Source: Hetaerina americana
Taxonomy: Eukaryota; Arthropoda; Insecta; Odonata; Calopterygidae
Assembly: GCA_022747635.1 (NCBI GenBank)
Contig: JAKTNV010000005.1
Span: 46,400,013 to 46,464,012, forward strand
Reading direction: 5' to 3'
Length of the DNA: 64,000 bases
The first letter of the stretch is position 1, and every line of letters starts with the position of its first letter. Shown here in pieces: positions 27,188 through 39,500 of this stretch. Below the pieces are notes generated by a model. The model worked only from the letters and a program-made list of their open reading frames with translations, did not search any database and had not been told where the DNA came from. The position numbers and the translations under genes are program-made.

Positions 27188-27438
27188 TTAAGTGGCGACC
27201 CTGAGCACTAATATTACTTGTCTGCAGCTCTGTATGATTGTCCCGCCATTCCTCAGAGATCTTGTGCGTGAACAGTTGCGCAGGAAACGCCTCCTCTTAC
27301 GTGTTTTGTTTCGGTCCAGTGGGTTTGGAATAAAAATACGCAGTAGCGCATTTATCAGAACATTCCAGAAGGCTGAAAGAGTCCACTCAAAGCTCTGTAA
27401 TTGTTTCATATCTGGAAGGTGAACTTTACATTCCTATC
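27188..27438 (+). promoter_or_regulatory. Putative promoter / 5' UTR of the Lon gene, with upstream ORF
   Basis: Base composition rises in GC just before the first Lon codon. A TTTATATAC stretch at about 27160 could be a TATA-like element. An upstream reading frame of 76 codons (27192-27422) ends 16 nt before the Lon start and is out of frame with it. If transcription starts upstream of 27192, this frame could reduce Lon translation. The transcription start site cannot be seen from sequence. Confidence 0.35.
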
Positions 27439-27548
27439 ATGATGGCTCACGGTGCAAGTATTCCTAGAAAACTACCATTACTCGTCGTTAGCAATGAAGT
27501 TCTTTTTCCTGGAGCTTCCAAAAAAATATCGGTTACCAGTGCCAGAAA
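27439..27548 (+). CDS. LONP2: LONP2 exon 1
   Basis: Two ATGs in tandem (27439, 27442). The second has A at -3 and G at +4, so either may start. It encodes residues 1-36 plus two bases of codon 37. The stretch [18 protein letters not shown] is the conserved first strand of the Lon N-terminal domain. Donor GTAAGG follows. Confidence 0.9.
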
Positions 27549-30500
27549 GTAAGGTTTTTTAAATTGCTCACCCTAACTGAAATTACAATTTTATGTAAGC
27601 ATCAGATTAACTCTCCCTTATGCGGGCTCTGTTTTTTTACAGCATAGCCATGATTAGAAATAGGACTCGACGTACTGGTTTGCAGAACACATTGATAGGT
27701 GTTATTCCTAGGGAACCTGGAAATGATGCGGATGTTGTAAGTTCGCCCCGATGAAGCATACTAAGTGGGGTGGACATGTCTTATTAGTTTGTTATATTTT
27801 GGTATAAAAAATAAGTGTTGTCAATGTTTACGGGATGAGTAATAGCGTTTTTATGGCAGACTTACTCAAGTTGAAAATTTGCATGTGAAATTGGAAAGTA
27901 ATGCATAAATTCAGTGACGAGCATCTTAGAATTTACCCCGGTTTAGTTATAATAGTTTTCAAAGTATTCTCCATGTTATGTCTTCCTCTAAAATATTGCG
28001 TATTCATACATTGAGTTGAAAATTTCACCTCTTGATTTTCAGGGTTCTGATGAACTAGGTGTTCTTCACCCAATTGGAACTGCAGCAATGGTATATCAAG
28101 TTGCGTCGACAAACTGGCCAGTCACCAGTTACACAGTATTGGTCACGGGAATCTGCCGTTTTAGACTAGATAAAGTAGTTATGGAAGACCCTTATGTAGT
28201 TGGTGCTGTGACACAATTGGATAAGTTCACCGTCAATGAAGGTTAGACATGATATTTTGTTTAGGAAGTAGGAATAAAATTTCATTAATCCATATGGTAA
28301 TGATTAAGAGATCCACAGTGTTAGAGAATTTCTATTAAAAAGAAACTTTGACGTTTGTTAATGTTCCCAAATTCTTTAAAATCTTCAAAAACATTATTTA
28401 AATGCACTGTGGTTACGCCTCAAATTATGAAGGTTTTCTGATAAGTTTCCGACCTAGAAGATGGCAGCACCCCTCAACGAAATTGTGGGAATGTTTTTGC
28501 GTATGCGTTACAAGATACCAAAATTTCAGGCATTTTTATGCTCGGATGAAAGTTGAAGTGAGGCGTCATGAGGGTTTTTGTGAAAATTGACAAAATAAAG
28601 TATCGAGCTGTCATTAAATATTTGTTTTTGAATGGCAATACGCCTACCAAAAACACAAGATAAGTTAGACACCGTGTACAGGGACTCTTGCCGCATAATT
28701 TACAACCGTTGAATTTTGTCCAAGTGAATTCATATTGATTTTACCAGCTGGCTGATGAGGAGCCCTCAGGATGGCCAAAAAACTAATTGATCGCTGATGC
28801 CAAAGATATTTAACCAGTTGGTCCTGGACAACTGTCAAATTAAGATTAGAGAGATGGCAGAGACATCAAAATAATGCATTTGCCATATATTGGCTGAAGA
28901 ATTGGACTTGCATAAGCTATCTGTGCGTTGGCTGCTACGTTTGCTCACTTATGACCAAAAATCCATTCGAATGAACATTTCCAACTACCTGTTGGAGCCA
29001 TTTAAGCAAAATGAGTCAAATTCTTTGCATCAATTCTTGACTGGTATGAAATTTGGGTCCACCACTACACTTCTGAGAGGGAAGAAGTCAAAGCAGTGGA
29101 CAGCAAAGGGTGAACCTGCGCTGGAAAAGGAGGTAGTGGTTCCATCTGCCTGGAAGGTGATGGCAAAAATATTTGCCATCACCTTCATTTCATCATTTTT
29201 TATGGCAAGCTCTCTCATCTTACTCATTGGTGGCGACATCCAATTTACACTTTTAAAGCAAAAATGTCACAAATTCTACGGTTCTTGATTAATTTGGAGG
29301 CATGTACGAGTACATCTATTAAGGGTCCTGCTTGCTAGACTTTAGTTTGTCTAATTCTTTATAACCATGTCAACCTAAAGTTTGCACATAACTGAATGAT
29401 TGAGTTATGAAGCCACATTTGATTATGTTCTCTCTCATATCATTGCTTTTTAATTCCAACGCTACTTATTCTCTCAATGATTTTTCTTGTTTAGAATACT
29501 CTATAAAAAGAGAAAGGTTTGTAATCACTACACCACGGTACTAAAAAACAGTATAGATTCATTGTCCTTTGCTTTATTTCATGAATGACTGACCACCAAG
29601 TTTATTGGCCTCATTAACTTTCACATGTACAAGGCATGCTCATAAAGTTAGGGCCATTTGGTCACAGGAAAAAATGTATGAAACACATTTTATTGGCTCA
29701 TTTAGTTAGCTACAAACCTACTTCACTTCTGTACATCGCCGTTCCCTTCTAAGCATTTTTCATACTGCTGCACCAGCTTCTTTAACCCCTAAGCTCGCTG
29801 CCTGAGAGCTGAACCAATTGACAACGCCGTTCTTGAGTTCCTCTTCAGTTCCTGAAACATTGTCCTCCAAGCCACTGTTTCAAGTGCAAAAAGAGGAAGT
29901 GGTCGCTAGGTGCAAGGTTAGGACTGTACGGGGGGGGGCCCAATAACTGTCGTCCACAGGACATTTTTTGCTCTTTGTGATGGTCGGTGAGCATTTTAGG
30001 TACCCACCTGGCTCACCATATGGGGTATCCGAAGTTTTCTGTGGCAATATTGTAGACAGTAGTGCATCCAAGTTGAGGAAATTGTTCAGGCAGGCCATTA
30101 ATCGATGATCACATCACAGTTTTTGTTCCACTTGTGAAACATGTTCTTTGGTCAGAATACTGGGCCGGCCACTTCGCTCTTTGTCATGGACATAAGTTCG
30201 CTTATTTTCCTATTTGGAAAATCTAACATTTAATTTAGTTTAAAAAACGAAGCTATACTCTTTTTGAGTTGAGCCAGAAGTTACATCATTATATTGTCCT
30301 AGTAATCACTGGTTACAATCTGTAGAGTTAAACAATAATTTTATAACCTGGTGGAGTTACTAATTAATTTACATGCATACATGCATAATCAGTTAGGACC
30401 TGTATTTCACATATACTGTAGATGCATCAATTTACTATACATCACAAACACACTCATCTGACACGAAAATCTCATAATGATTACAACGTGAACATGTATT

Positions 30501-33500
30501 CTATTGTTTGCTATCTTATACTCACATCATTCTTGCTGCTGCCTGTCATCTAGCCTGTGAACCCCGAAATAATGTGGTCGACCTCCTACTAGTATTATTG
30601 TTAAATATATTCATGTATTTTATATCAAATGAAACTAAATGGATTGGTCAAACATCTAATGAAAAGTATGTTGTTTTATAATCGCCAATCTTTCAAGTAG
30701 CTCTGCTTGGTTCATTCATTGCCTTAGGATATCCAAATGACTTCATAGTCTTAGCACAAAATGGTATCAAAATATAACAAAATGAAACAACTCAGAATGA
30801 TAGAAATAAGCCTAGGCTTAAACATATTTGATTATTAATCATACATTTCTACATTAGTAATTCATAGGAAATATTATTAAAGAAAGTATATGTTAATAAT
30901 CTGAGCTTTTATTCTTGAAATTTTGCAGTGAACGATGAAAATCCTGGATTGAATGATCTTATTGAAAATTTTAGGAGTGAATTATCCAAACTAATTGATT
31001 TATCGGATACTTCATTACCTCTTGTTGGGATATTGAGGGTAAGCATTTTAATTGAAATCCATTTTCCATTAATTTCATAGATATAATGGTGCCATGGTTT
31101 AAACTTCTTTAGATTTTCACTATAAATTCAGTGTGTGGTGATTATTATAAATGATGTTCTTTGCATAATTAAATGTCATTATTAACACAGAATCAAATAA
31201 TGAGGAAATACTTCGGACCTCTCATTCTTTTCTCATTTTCTACTACTCTTGGCTGATTCATAGAAAAGTTGTTTGATTTTTTTAGGAAAGTCCCTCTAAA
31301 AATGCTAGCTGGTGTAATATCTTTATCTACCTCAACATAGGAGAAAAAACACAGGAAGTTTTTTTTAAGCCAATCTTACCTTACAGTCAATAATCTTAGC
31401 AGTTTCTAACATTTTGGTTTGGTTGTAAATCATATGGTAGAGGAATTTATTGGAGTATCAAAATGTCTCCATGATAATTGAAAACAAGCTCAGGTTCTGT
31501 TAGTCCAAATCACTGAATACATATTTAGTTATTTCCTTTCCTGAAACAGCAAATATAAAACTACCTTTGCAGATTTTCATTTGAGTTATAAATCAAAGTC
31601 AAAACTACAGTGGAGCCTTGCTTATCCAACGACTTTTCGCGTGATGAGGAGAGGTTAAGTCCTGGCATTGCTTGCATATTACTTCAGTTTCTGTTTAGCA
31701 CTAGTTCTACTAGCATCCTAGTGTTGCTAGTAATCACCATTTCGAAACTTGTGTTTGGATATATTATTTTTGATTTTTTTTGTGCCTAGTTTTAAAAGTG
31801 TCCCCCACAGAAAAAGTGGAACAAGGTGTGATCGTGGCTAATCTATCATGCACATAAAATTGTTAGACTACTGTATTTTGCATTTTCTTCAAGAATAAGG
31901 AGATATATGGCTTCAAAGAGAGTGACAAGAATATGTATGCAATGGTTACATATATTCAATGATATCGTAAAGCTGTTTCTCATATGGATAATCAAAGGGG
32001 AATTACAATGTGAAACTATTAACGAGAAAATCATTTGTGGGAATGCAGAAGTGATTTTGTCAATCTCATTAATAAGATACCACGTCCCAACAGCAGCTAA
32101 AGAAGAAGTATTTAAGGGAAATCAAAGGTGATTCAAAAAGTTTAAGAGGAGAACCAGGCCACAAGCCAATGATATGCTATCATAGACTGCTATTTTCTGC
32201 CAATTCAGCTGGCAGTTTCAAAAACTGCCAGCTGAATTGGCAGTTTTTGAAACTGCCAGCTGAATTGGCAGTAAAACTGAAAAATCTTGGTTGTTTACCA
32301 TTCAGAAAATGCTGCCTGCTAATTTCAGGAGAGAAATGGAAAACAATACTAAGGAATGTTGCCATATAGTGGAGTCATGGGGTGCAAAAGTGAGATTAAA
32401 AATTTCTGTGAATAAGACCAAATACATCATGTTAAGGAAAAAATTGTTAGGAAACCCAACTATAAAAATCTACGGTCAAAACATCAAAAGAGCCTCCACA
32501 TTTAGATACCTGGTTATTGAATGTGCTGGCTGACTAACCTTCCAAGAACATGCAAATTACGCTGGAGGCAAGGTCAAAAAGATATTGAACAACTTAAGAA
32601 AGCTGTGCACTAAATACTACCTTGATCAAAAAGTTCCCGGAATAACCACCGTGTGCCGCTCCCATCGTTCCGATTTGAGTTCTGTTTTTTTTGTTAAATT
32701 GGTACATCTGTTGTTGATATTCCCTTTAAATCTTAGTGTCATAACTTGACATTTGCAAAAGTTACGTAGCCAAGAGTACATCTATCTCTGTGTGTGTTGG
32801 CGATTTTTTACAATTGCAGAAATGGATTTAAATTTGCAACAACAAACTTGTATTAAATTTTGCGTAAAAAACGGATTTAGTGGCGCACGGACGTTGGAAA
32901 TGTTGGAAAAGTGTTTCGGCAACGATTCTCTAAAAAAAAATGGTCGTTTACCAGTGGCACGAGCGGTTCAGAAGTGGTCGTGAGTCAATCGAAGATGATG
33001 AACGCAGTGGCAGACCATCGACATCGAAAGTCGGTGAAAAAATTGATAAAGTAAAAGAAATGTTGGTCAATAACCGCAAATTAACCATCAGAGAAATAGC
33101 GGAGGACTTGAACATTGCCTATGGATCCGCCCAAGATATTGTGGTTAATGATTTGGGTTTCCGTCGTGTAGCAGCAAAGTTGGTGCCAAAAGACCTCAAT
33201 TTCATGCAAAAAAGAGACCGTGTTGACGTCGCAAAAGACATGATTTGCGAGGCTGAATCCGATCCCACATTCATCAAAAGGATCATTACTGGAGACGAGA
33301 CGTGGGTTTATGAGTACGACACGCAATCCAGACATCAGGCAAGTGAATGGCGTTCACCAAATGAGCCGAGACCAAAAAAACCACGTCGTTTTCAGTCAAA
33401 AAAGAAGGCAATGCTGACGGTTTTCATGGATTACAACGGTGTAGTGCATCATGAATTTTTGCCAGAAGGCCAGACAGTAAACAAAGAGTATTATTTGGGC

Positions 33501-36500
33501 GTTATGAGACGTTTGCGTGAAGCAATTCGCCGAAAGAGACCAGAAATGTGGGCAGAAAACTCGTGGATTTTGCACCATGATAACGCACCGTCGCACAGTG
33601 CTATCATTATTCGTAATTTTTTGATGAAAAATGCAACAAATACCATCCAACAGCCACCGAATTCACCTGATTTGGCTCCCTGTAACTTCTTTCTGTTCAA
33701 TCGAGTTAAAAAACCATTACGGAGAACGCGTTTTAGCAGCCGAGAGGAAGTAATGGAAAAATCGCAGGAAGCACTGATGGACATACCGAAAACCGAATAT
33801 AAAAAATGTTTCGAGGATTGGATCAAGCGCTGGCATAAGTGTGTTGCAGTCAATGGGGATTACTTTGAAGGGGACAATATAGATTTAGATGAATAAACTT
33901 GTATTTTTAATTTTCTGAATAAATTCCGGGAAATTTTTGATCTAGGTAGTACAATGGAGTCACCATCCCAATATTGATATATGGCTGTGAGGTGTGGGGA
34001 GAGAGGCAAAATTACAGCAGAATTAGGAAACTGGAGGAAGCCCAAAGTTCTTGCTTAATTGCAATATCCAGGAGCTACAATATGGTCTGTAATGAAGCTC
34101 TACTAATAATAACTGGGATACATCCTATAACATACTCAATAGAGGGAAGAAGAATCTAGTCACGGATGAGGCAGATGGAAGAGGCTACTCTAGGAGATGT
34201 AACTTTGTCTCCAACTGAAAAATGGAGCAGGAACAGGAAGGTTTGATCTCATTTCCTGGATAAATGGGAAACATTAGAAAATGGGAAAACAACTGGACAA
34301 TTTCTACCTAGTGTGAAGGAAAAAATGAAGATCAACTTTAAAACTTAGAAAGGAATTATGCAAATTTTAACTGGACACGGGGAGTTCAGATCATACCTCA
34401 AGAAAATAGGGAAAAAAGGAGGGGACATGTGAATGCATGATGGAGGAGGACACAGCAATACATTTGAGTCCTTTATTGCCCAATTTTTGCCAAGGAAGGG
34501 CGTGAACTGGAAGCTATCCTTGGATAGTTGCATAACATCCAACAAATTGGGAAATATCTACACGAGGAACCGATGAGGAAAATATTAGATAGATTTATCA
34601 ACAAAAGATACAGCGAAAATGGGGAGAACAACAGAAAGGAAGGGTATGTAACTAGTATTTTGTAAAAACATTTGACAAAATTGTATTGGGGGTTTAAAAA
34701 TAAGGTACCCAAACAAATTGAAACAATAAATTGCCCAATTCTAATTCATTGGGTCAAATTATTATTCAGAAAATGCACAAGCCTTCAAGTAACAAGTAGT
34801 CCAAAACAGTAGGCTAAAGGTGTTGTGAAGTTCATGGGAAACTGATCATGTCTGGCACCATGTGCCTGAAGCATCGCTTTAAAAAGGCAGTGGCTATGAG
34901 TGCCAGAAATTTATTTAATTATATTACTGGGTTGCATTTTTGCAAAATTTTGAAGCAGCATCAAAAAAAATTATTTTGGCATATTTATAGTAAAAAGGAA
35001 CTAGTTACGTATCATATATAATAAAATAATTTTGATCTTATTTTGTTTTTACAAATCAATTTCAAATTCCTGATGCTTCATTCCATGATAGAAGAAGAGA
35101 TGTACATCATTCACAATCCAAAACAATGTATACATTTATATAATTTTCTTTGAATAAACCTTGTTTATAATTTATTTTTTTGGAATGTATTTTTGCATTT
35201 TTCATTATTTATGTTGGGAAAATCATTTCCTAAATGAGTATTTCTCTTTATGGTAAAGATGACAGAAAGATGCTTGTTGTACAAGGTTCCTTGGTACATA
35301 ATTTCAAGTTTTAGTTCATCTTGATTGCAGCTATTCCATTAACACCAATATGAATGTCTGATTATTTTGCTGAATATTTCCTGTGGTCCTGAGTGAGGGA
35401 AACATGAAATTTAGATTTTATCGAGTGAAGCTCGATTTGTAAGTTTGATTTCTAAGGAGAAGGGTAAATGTCAATTGAAAGCATGTAAAATGAGAATTCG
35501 TAGGAATCAAGAAAATTCATTTTTTAATAAATGCTAGATTAAGGAAAGATGTTAGATAGTGAGATTTGGAGAATTTTTTTTTTTGCTTAGCATTGAGGAT
35601 TCAGAGATTGAAGTCGTTGGAATTAGTGGTTAATCATGCAATATGAATGTCATTTAAGGGGATTGGGATAGTGTAATAGCTAATGTATTGGCTATCCACC
35701 CTGTGGACCTAGGTTCAAATCCCAAAGATAGCAAGATTTTTCAGTGGTATCCTCCCTTATTTGAGGTGCAATATACTTCTAGCTGGTGCATTGCACTTCA
35801 AGTTGAGTCACCTTCCATTGAACAGAAATTAAACTGTGAACCATATGGTGCTCTTCGTTAAGAGGATACCGATGCCACTTCCCATGGGTTACAACCTTGA
35901 TGTAGTGGAAGGGCTTGTGCATTATGATGTCCCCTAGAGCTGTAGTGGTAGGAGCAATGCTATTTGCTCCAGGTAGGGTCACCCACGCCAGATAGGTCAA
36001 AATGTAAGAGCCAGATGAAAGGTCCATGCAGTGTTGTTCCTCTCAGAGGCTGAGTGAAAATCAGTGAGAAATTCATGAAATCAGTAAGGTTTGTCGATGA
36101 TCAAGCTTTACTTGGTCAGTAAGCTAAGGGGTTTCTAACTCTCCTGCATTGAAAAGTCAGTGCGATGGGTATGGGATGAGGACAAATGCAAATAAAACAA
36201 ATGAGAGGTTTTCTAGGAAGAGAAGATCTAAATGTTAAAATAAGAAAGCTCCATTTAGAGCAGATGGAACAGTTTACCTATCTCGGAAGTGTTTTGGACC
36301 AAAATGGTCATAGTAGAAGAGACATAAGAAGAAGAATCGCATTAGGCAAAGATTCTTTCTCAATGAGGAGTTGATGAAGGGGATTTGGAAGTATGTACAT
36401 AAAGGAAAGCTCCTCAAAACCTTGATATGGAGCACAATTGTGTACATAGCGGAAACAAGGTCAAAGAAGCAGGGTGATAGGCATAGATTGGAGGCTTTTG

Positions 36501-39500
36501 AAATGTGGGAGAGGAGAAGGATGGAAAAGGTGAAGTGGACAGAAAGGAAAACTAACTATGAAGTGCTAGATGTCATACAGGAGAAAAAGAGATTGTTTGG
36601 AGGAATCCAAAGCAGGTAGGAAAGATGAATACAGACCATTCTGTTTTGATGTTGGGATGTTGAAGACTGTGACAGAGGGGAGAATATTAGGCAAGGAAGG
36701 GGCAGGAGTAAGATAAGGATGTTGGATGAAATGAAAGGAGGAAGGAAACTATGCAGAATTGAAGAGGGTTGTATTTTAAGGTTGGATGTTTGGTTGTGTT
36801 TTGTTGAGAGAGACAAGGGCAATGTCGCTGTACCATTTGGCAATTTGTGTCCATAAAAAAACCTACCTTAACTGGTAGATTACAAAGAAGAAGAATGCCA
36901 ATGCTGGTTTTTTTCTCTCCCTTCGCTAATTATCCACTGTACATATCACCCATGTATCCATTATGGTGTAAATTACCTCAGCTGTTGGTCTTCTTCCCTG
37001 ATAACTGCTGCTTATACTGTCATTTAAATATTCCTTCCTCATAAGCAGCCAGAATGGTATGTAAGTTATGAATTAGCTTGTAAGCTACGGGATTAATATA
37101 TTTATGTATTTTGTATTATTGTTGAAAGCTAGGAGTCCACAATTTATTCAAAGACTCAATTCCTCAATTCAAGGTTTAATAACTATTTCAAGAAATGTGT
37201 TAATTCCTAATGGTTTTGAATTCATTCGTGTGCTCTCTCAGCAGGTAACAAGCTTTTTATCATTGTTGAAGAACAGTAAGTTCTCAAAAGTAGCTTAGCG
37301 AAATAAACTCTTTGTATGTGTTCTTTTCTTGTTTCAATTACTTTGAGATGTGTAAGTTTATTATTGTCAATAGAGTAATTGTTGCCTGTGAGATTGCACA
37401 AAAAATAATGGTAAAACCTGTTATTTACACTTTTATAGGGAAAATGAGAAGTTTTCTAGGAAAAAGTGTTAGTCTGGGAAAATGCTAATAGCCGGAAAAA
37501 AAGAGTATGCGCTATTGAAAAACTTCTTTTTTCAAATCATCTTTCCATTTACAAGTATGATAATATTTAAATTCTGGAGAATTGAGGAAAACATAACATG
37601 TGAGTGTCAGCTGCTTCACCCTTTGATTAGTGCAAACATTTGCCCAACTTCAGAATTAGTTCAGTGTATTTCCGAAGAAACTGCGGGAGATGCCGCAACA
37701 GTAACTTTTAACGGAGTCATCCGCTAATGTGCATTTCAATGCAACGTTTTCAGAGTGTAAAAATCATTCGCCTTGACTGGGATTCGAACCCGGATCCCTC
37801 AATATCCAGTCGAGTTTTTTATCCAGTTAAGCTATCGAGGCGTCCTCTTAAACTCTGAAATTTTGGGGCTTTAAATACTAAGATAGCTTAACTGGCTAAA
37901 GCACTCAACCAGATATTGAGGGATCTGGGTTCAAATCCCAGTCAAGGCAAATGATTTTTACACTCTAAAAATGTTGGTTCAGTGTAGTTTTGATGCAACG
38001 AAGCATGTTTCAATATTTTTTATTATTCAGGAGCCATTACCTTTATATCTGTTGAGGCAACGCAGTACAATAGATCTTAGTTGTCAGTCACCAGTTCTTG
38101 TATTTTTCATGCTTGAAAACATTAGGGTCAAATTCATTCAATTCTCATAATTTCAGTTGTGTGTAATATGAATAGTTTCCCTCAGGTGTTAATACAATGT
38201 ATATATTGCATAACTGACTCCTGGTCAGTCAATGTATTCATTTCATTGTTCAAATCGTTTCTTGGCAGTCTTGAGTTAATGAGTTCAAGTGATTCATATT
38301 TCTGTCAGTTGTGGCAATCTGTCCTGCCCTACCTTCTTCAGTCTTCACTAAAACCATTCACATGACTGCTCTCTCATCTTTTTTAGATGTATATGTTTGG
38401 ACAAAAGAAGTCAAAAATATTTTTTTAAAGTTTTATTTACATGAGTAACTGTTTCAGAATGTGAAATATTTTTTAATCCAACGCGTAGTCAATGCCAGTG
38501 GTAAGAAAACTGAAAATCATGGAAGTACATGGTACCTTGGGAATATAGGAAATTGTATGGAACATGATAAGAATGTTATAAATTGTGTGGTAATGTAAAT
38601 CCCAATAATGCAAATATGTATGTGTTTTCCTGTAATAATGTCATTTACTATGTTTTGTTTCACCATTTGATTATTTAATGCATCCACTCCTCCTCTATGC
38701 AAGAAATCCTTCAGAATTGGAATAAAAATAGTGATTCATTTGAATTTATTTAGTTCAGACAGCCTCTCTGCTCTCCCTACACAAGAAGATGACACAATTT
38801 AATGTCACTTAGGGATTTTTCAAAAACCAATTGAATTAAATTAATGTCACCTACTTTCTGCATGTGCACTTATTGCTGGCGATGTATTGCATTAAAGTGT
38901 TTTAAATGGCACACATTTTGAAATAACTTGGTTGTTTACTATCTCTCTCTTGTTTTTAGGAAATGATGGATTCTATCCCGGGTCATAATCTTGCAGATGT
39001 TTACAGTGCAATGTTGAAAGCCAGCTATCCAGAAAAGTTGGAGCTGTTGGATACTCTTGACTTGAATGATCGTTATCAAAAGGCATTACATCTTCTTTTA
39101 CGACATCTTGAGAGTAGGTGTTGGTTTGATTTTATTCTCTGAGATAATTTTATGCATTTGATTCATAAATTAACTAAAATTTGGTGCAACAAGATACATT
39201 CATTTGAGAGGCAGGAAAAAGAGACTTCTGTTTCTGGTACAAGGATATACTGAAAACTAATGCCTGCATACTTAAAGAGCAGGAACAAACACAAATAGCA
39301 AGATTGAGCAAAAAAAACATTGAAGTACAATTCTTAAATTTCAAAATCATGTTTAATTTTTAACTTATCCACTGTTAAGGCTAACACATTTCTATCAACA
39401 TGTAACAAGTTTTTTTTTCATTCTGTCCATGAAAAACACAACTTCTCTTAAATCTAGGATATGACAGCTGCCTTGACCTCATTCTCTAAAGTGTAATAAT

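Larger units (their letters stand above)
32290..34640 (+). mobile_element. R1-like non-LTR retrotransposon fragment split by a mariner
   Basis: The end of a reverse transcriptase ([14 protein letters not shown] at about 32405-32445 and STFRYL at about 32495) continues after the mariner insertion with [12 protein letters not shown] (33970-34010), a [15 protein letters not shown] motif (34090-34130) and a [14 protein letters not shown] segment (34372-34415). That order is typical of R1-type elements. Frame breaks occur throughout. The interruption at 32615-33951 is the young mariner with its TA duplication. The 5' half is absent. Confidence 0.8.

Noticed and set aside
31600..32140. Possible Tigger-like terminal repeat and frame in intron 4
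   Set aside because: A CAGTGGAGCCTTGCTTATCC-like start is seen near 31609, but no matching right end and no readable transposase; too weak to list.
33081..33853. Antisense frames within mariner M3 (and the same in M10)
   Set aside because: They mirror the transposase coding strand and recur in both copies only because the element is duplicated.
37770..37947. Functional tRNA genes
   Set aside because: A and B boxes and a partial acceptor stem are present, but the stem has a mismatch, the D arm is irregular, and both units are attached to a SINE body shared with 51923-52050.
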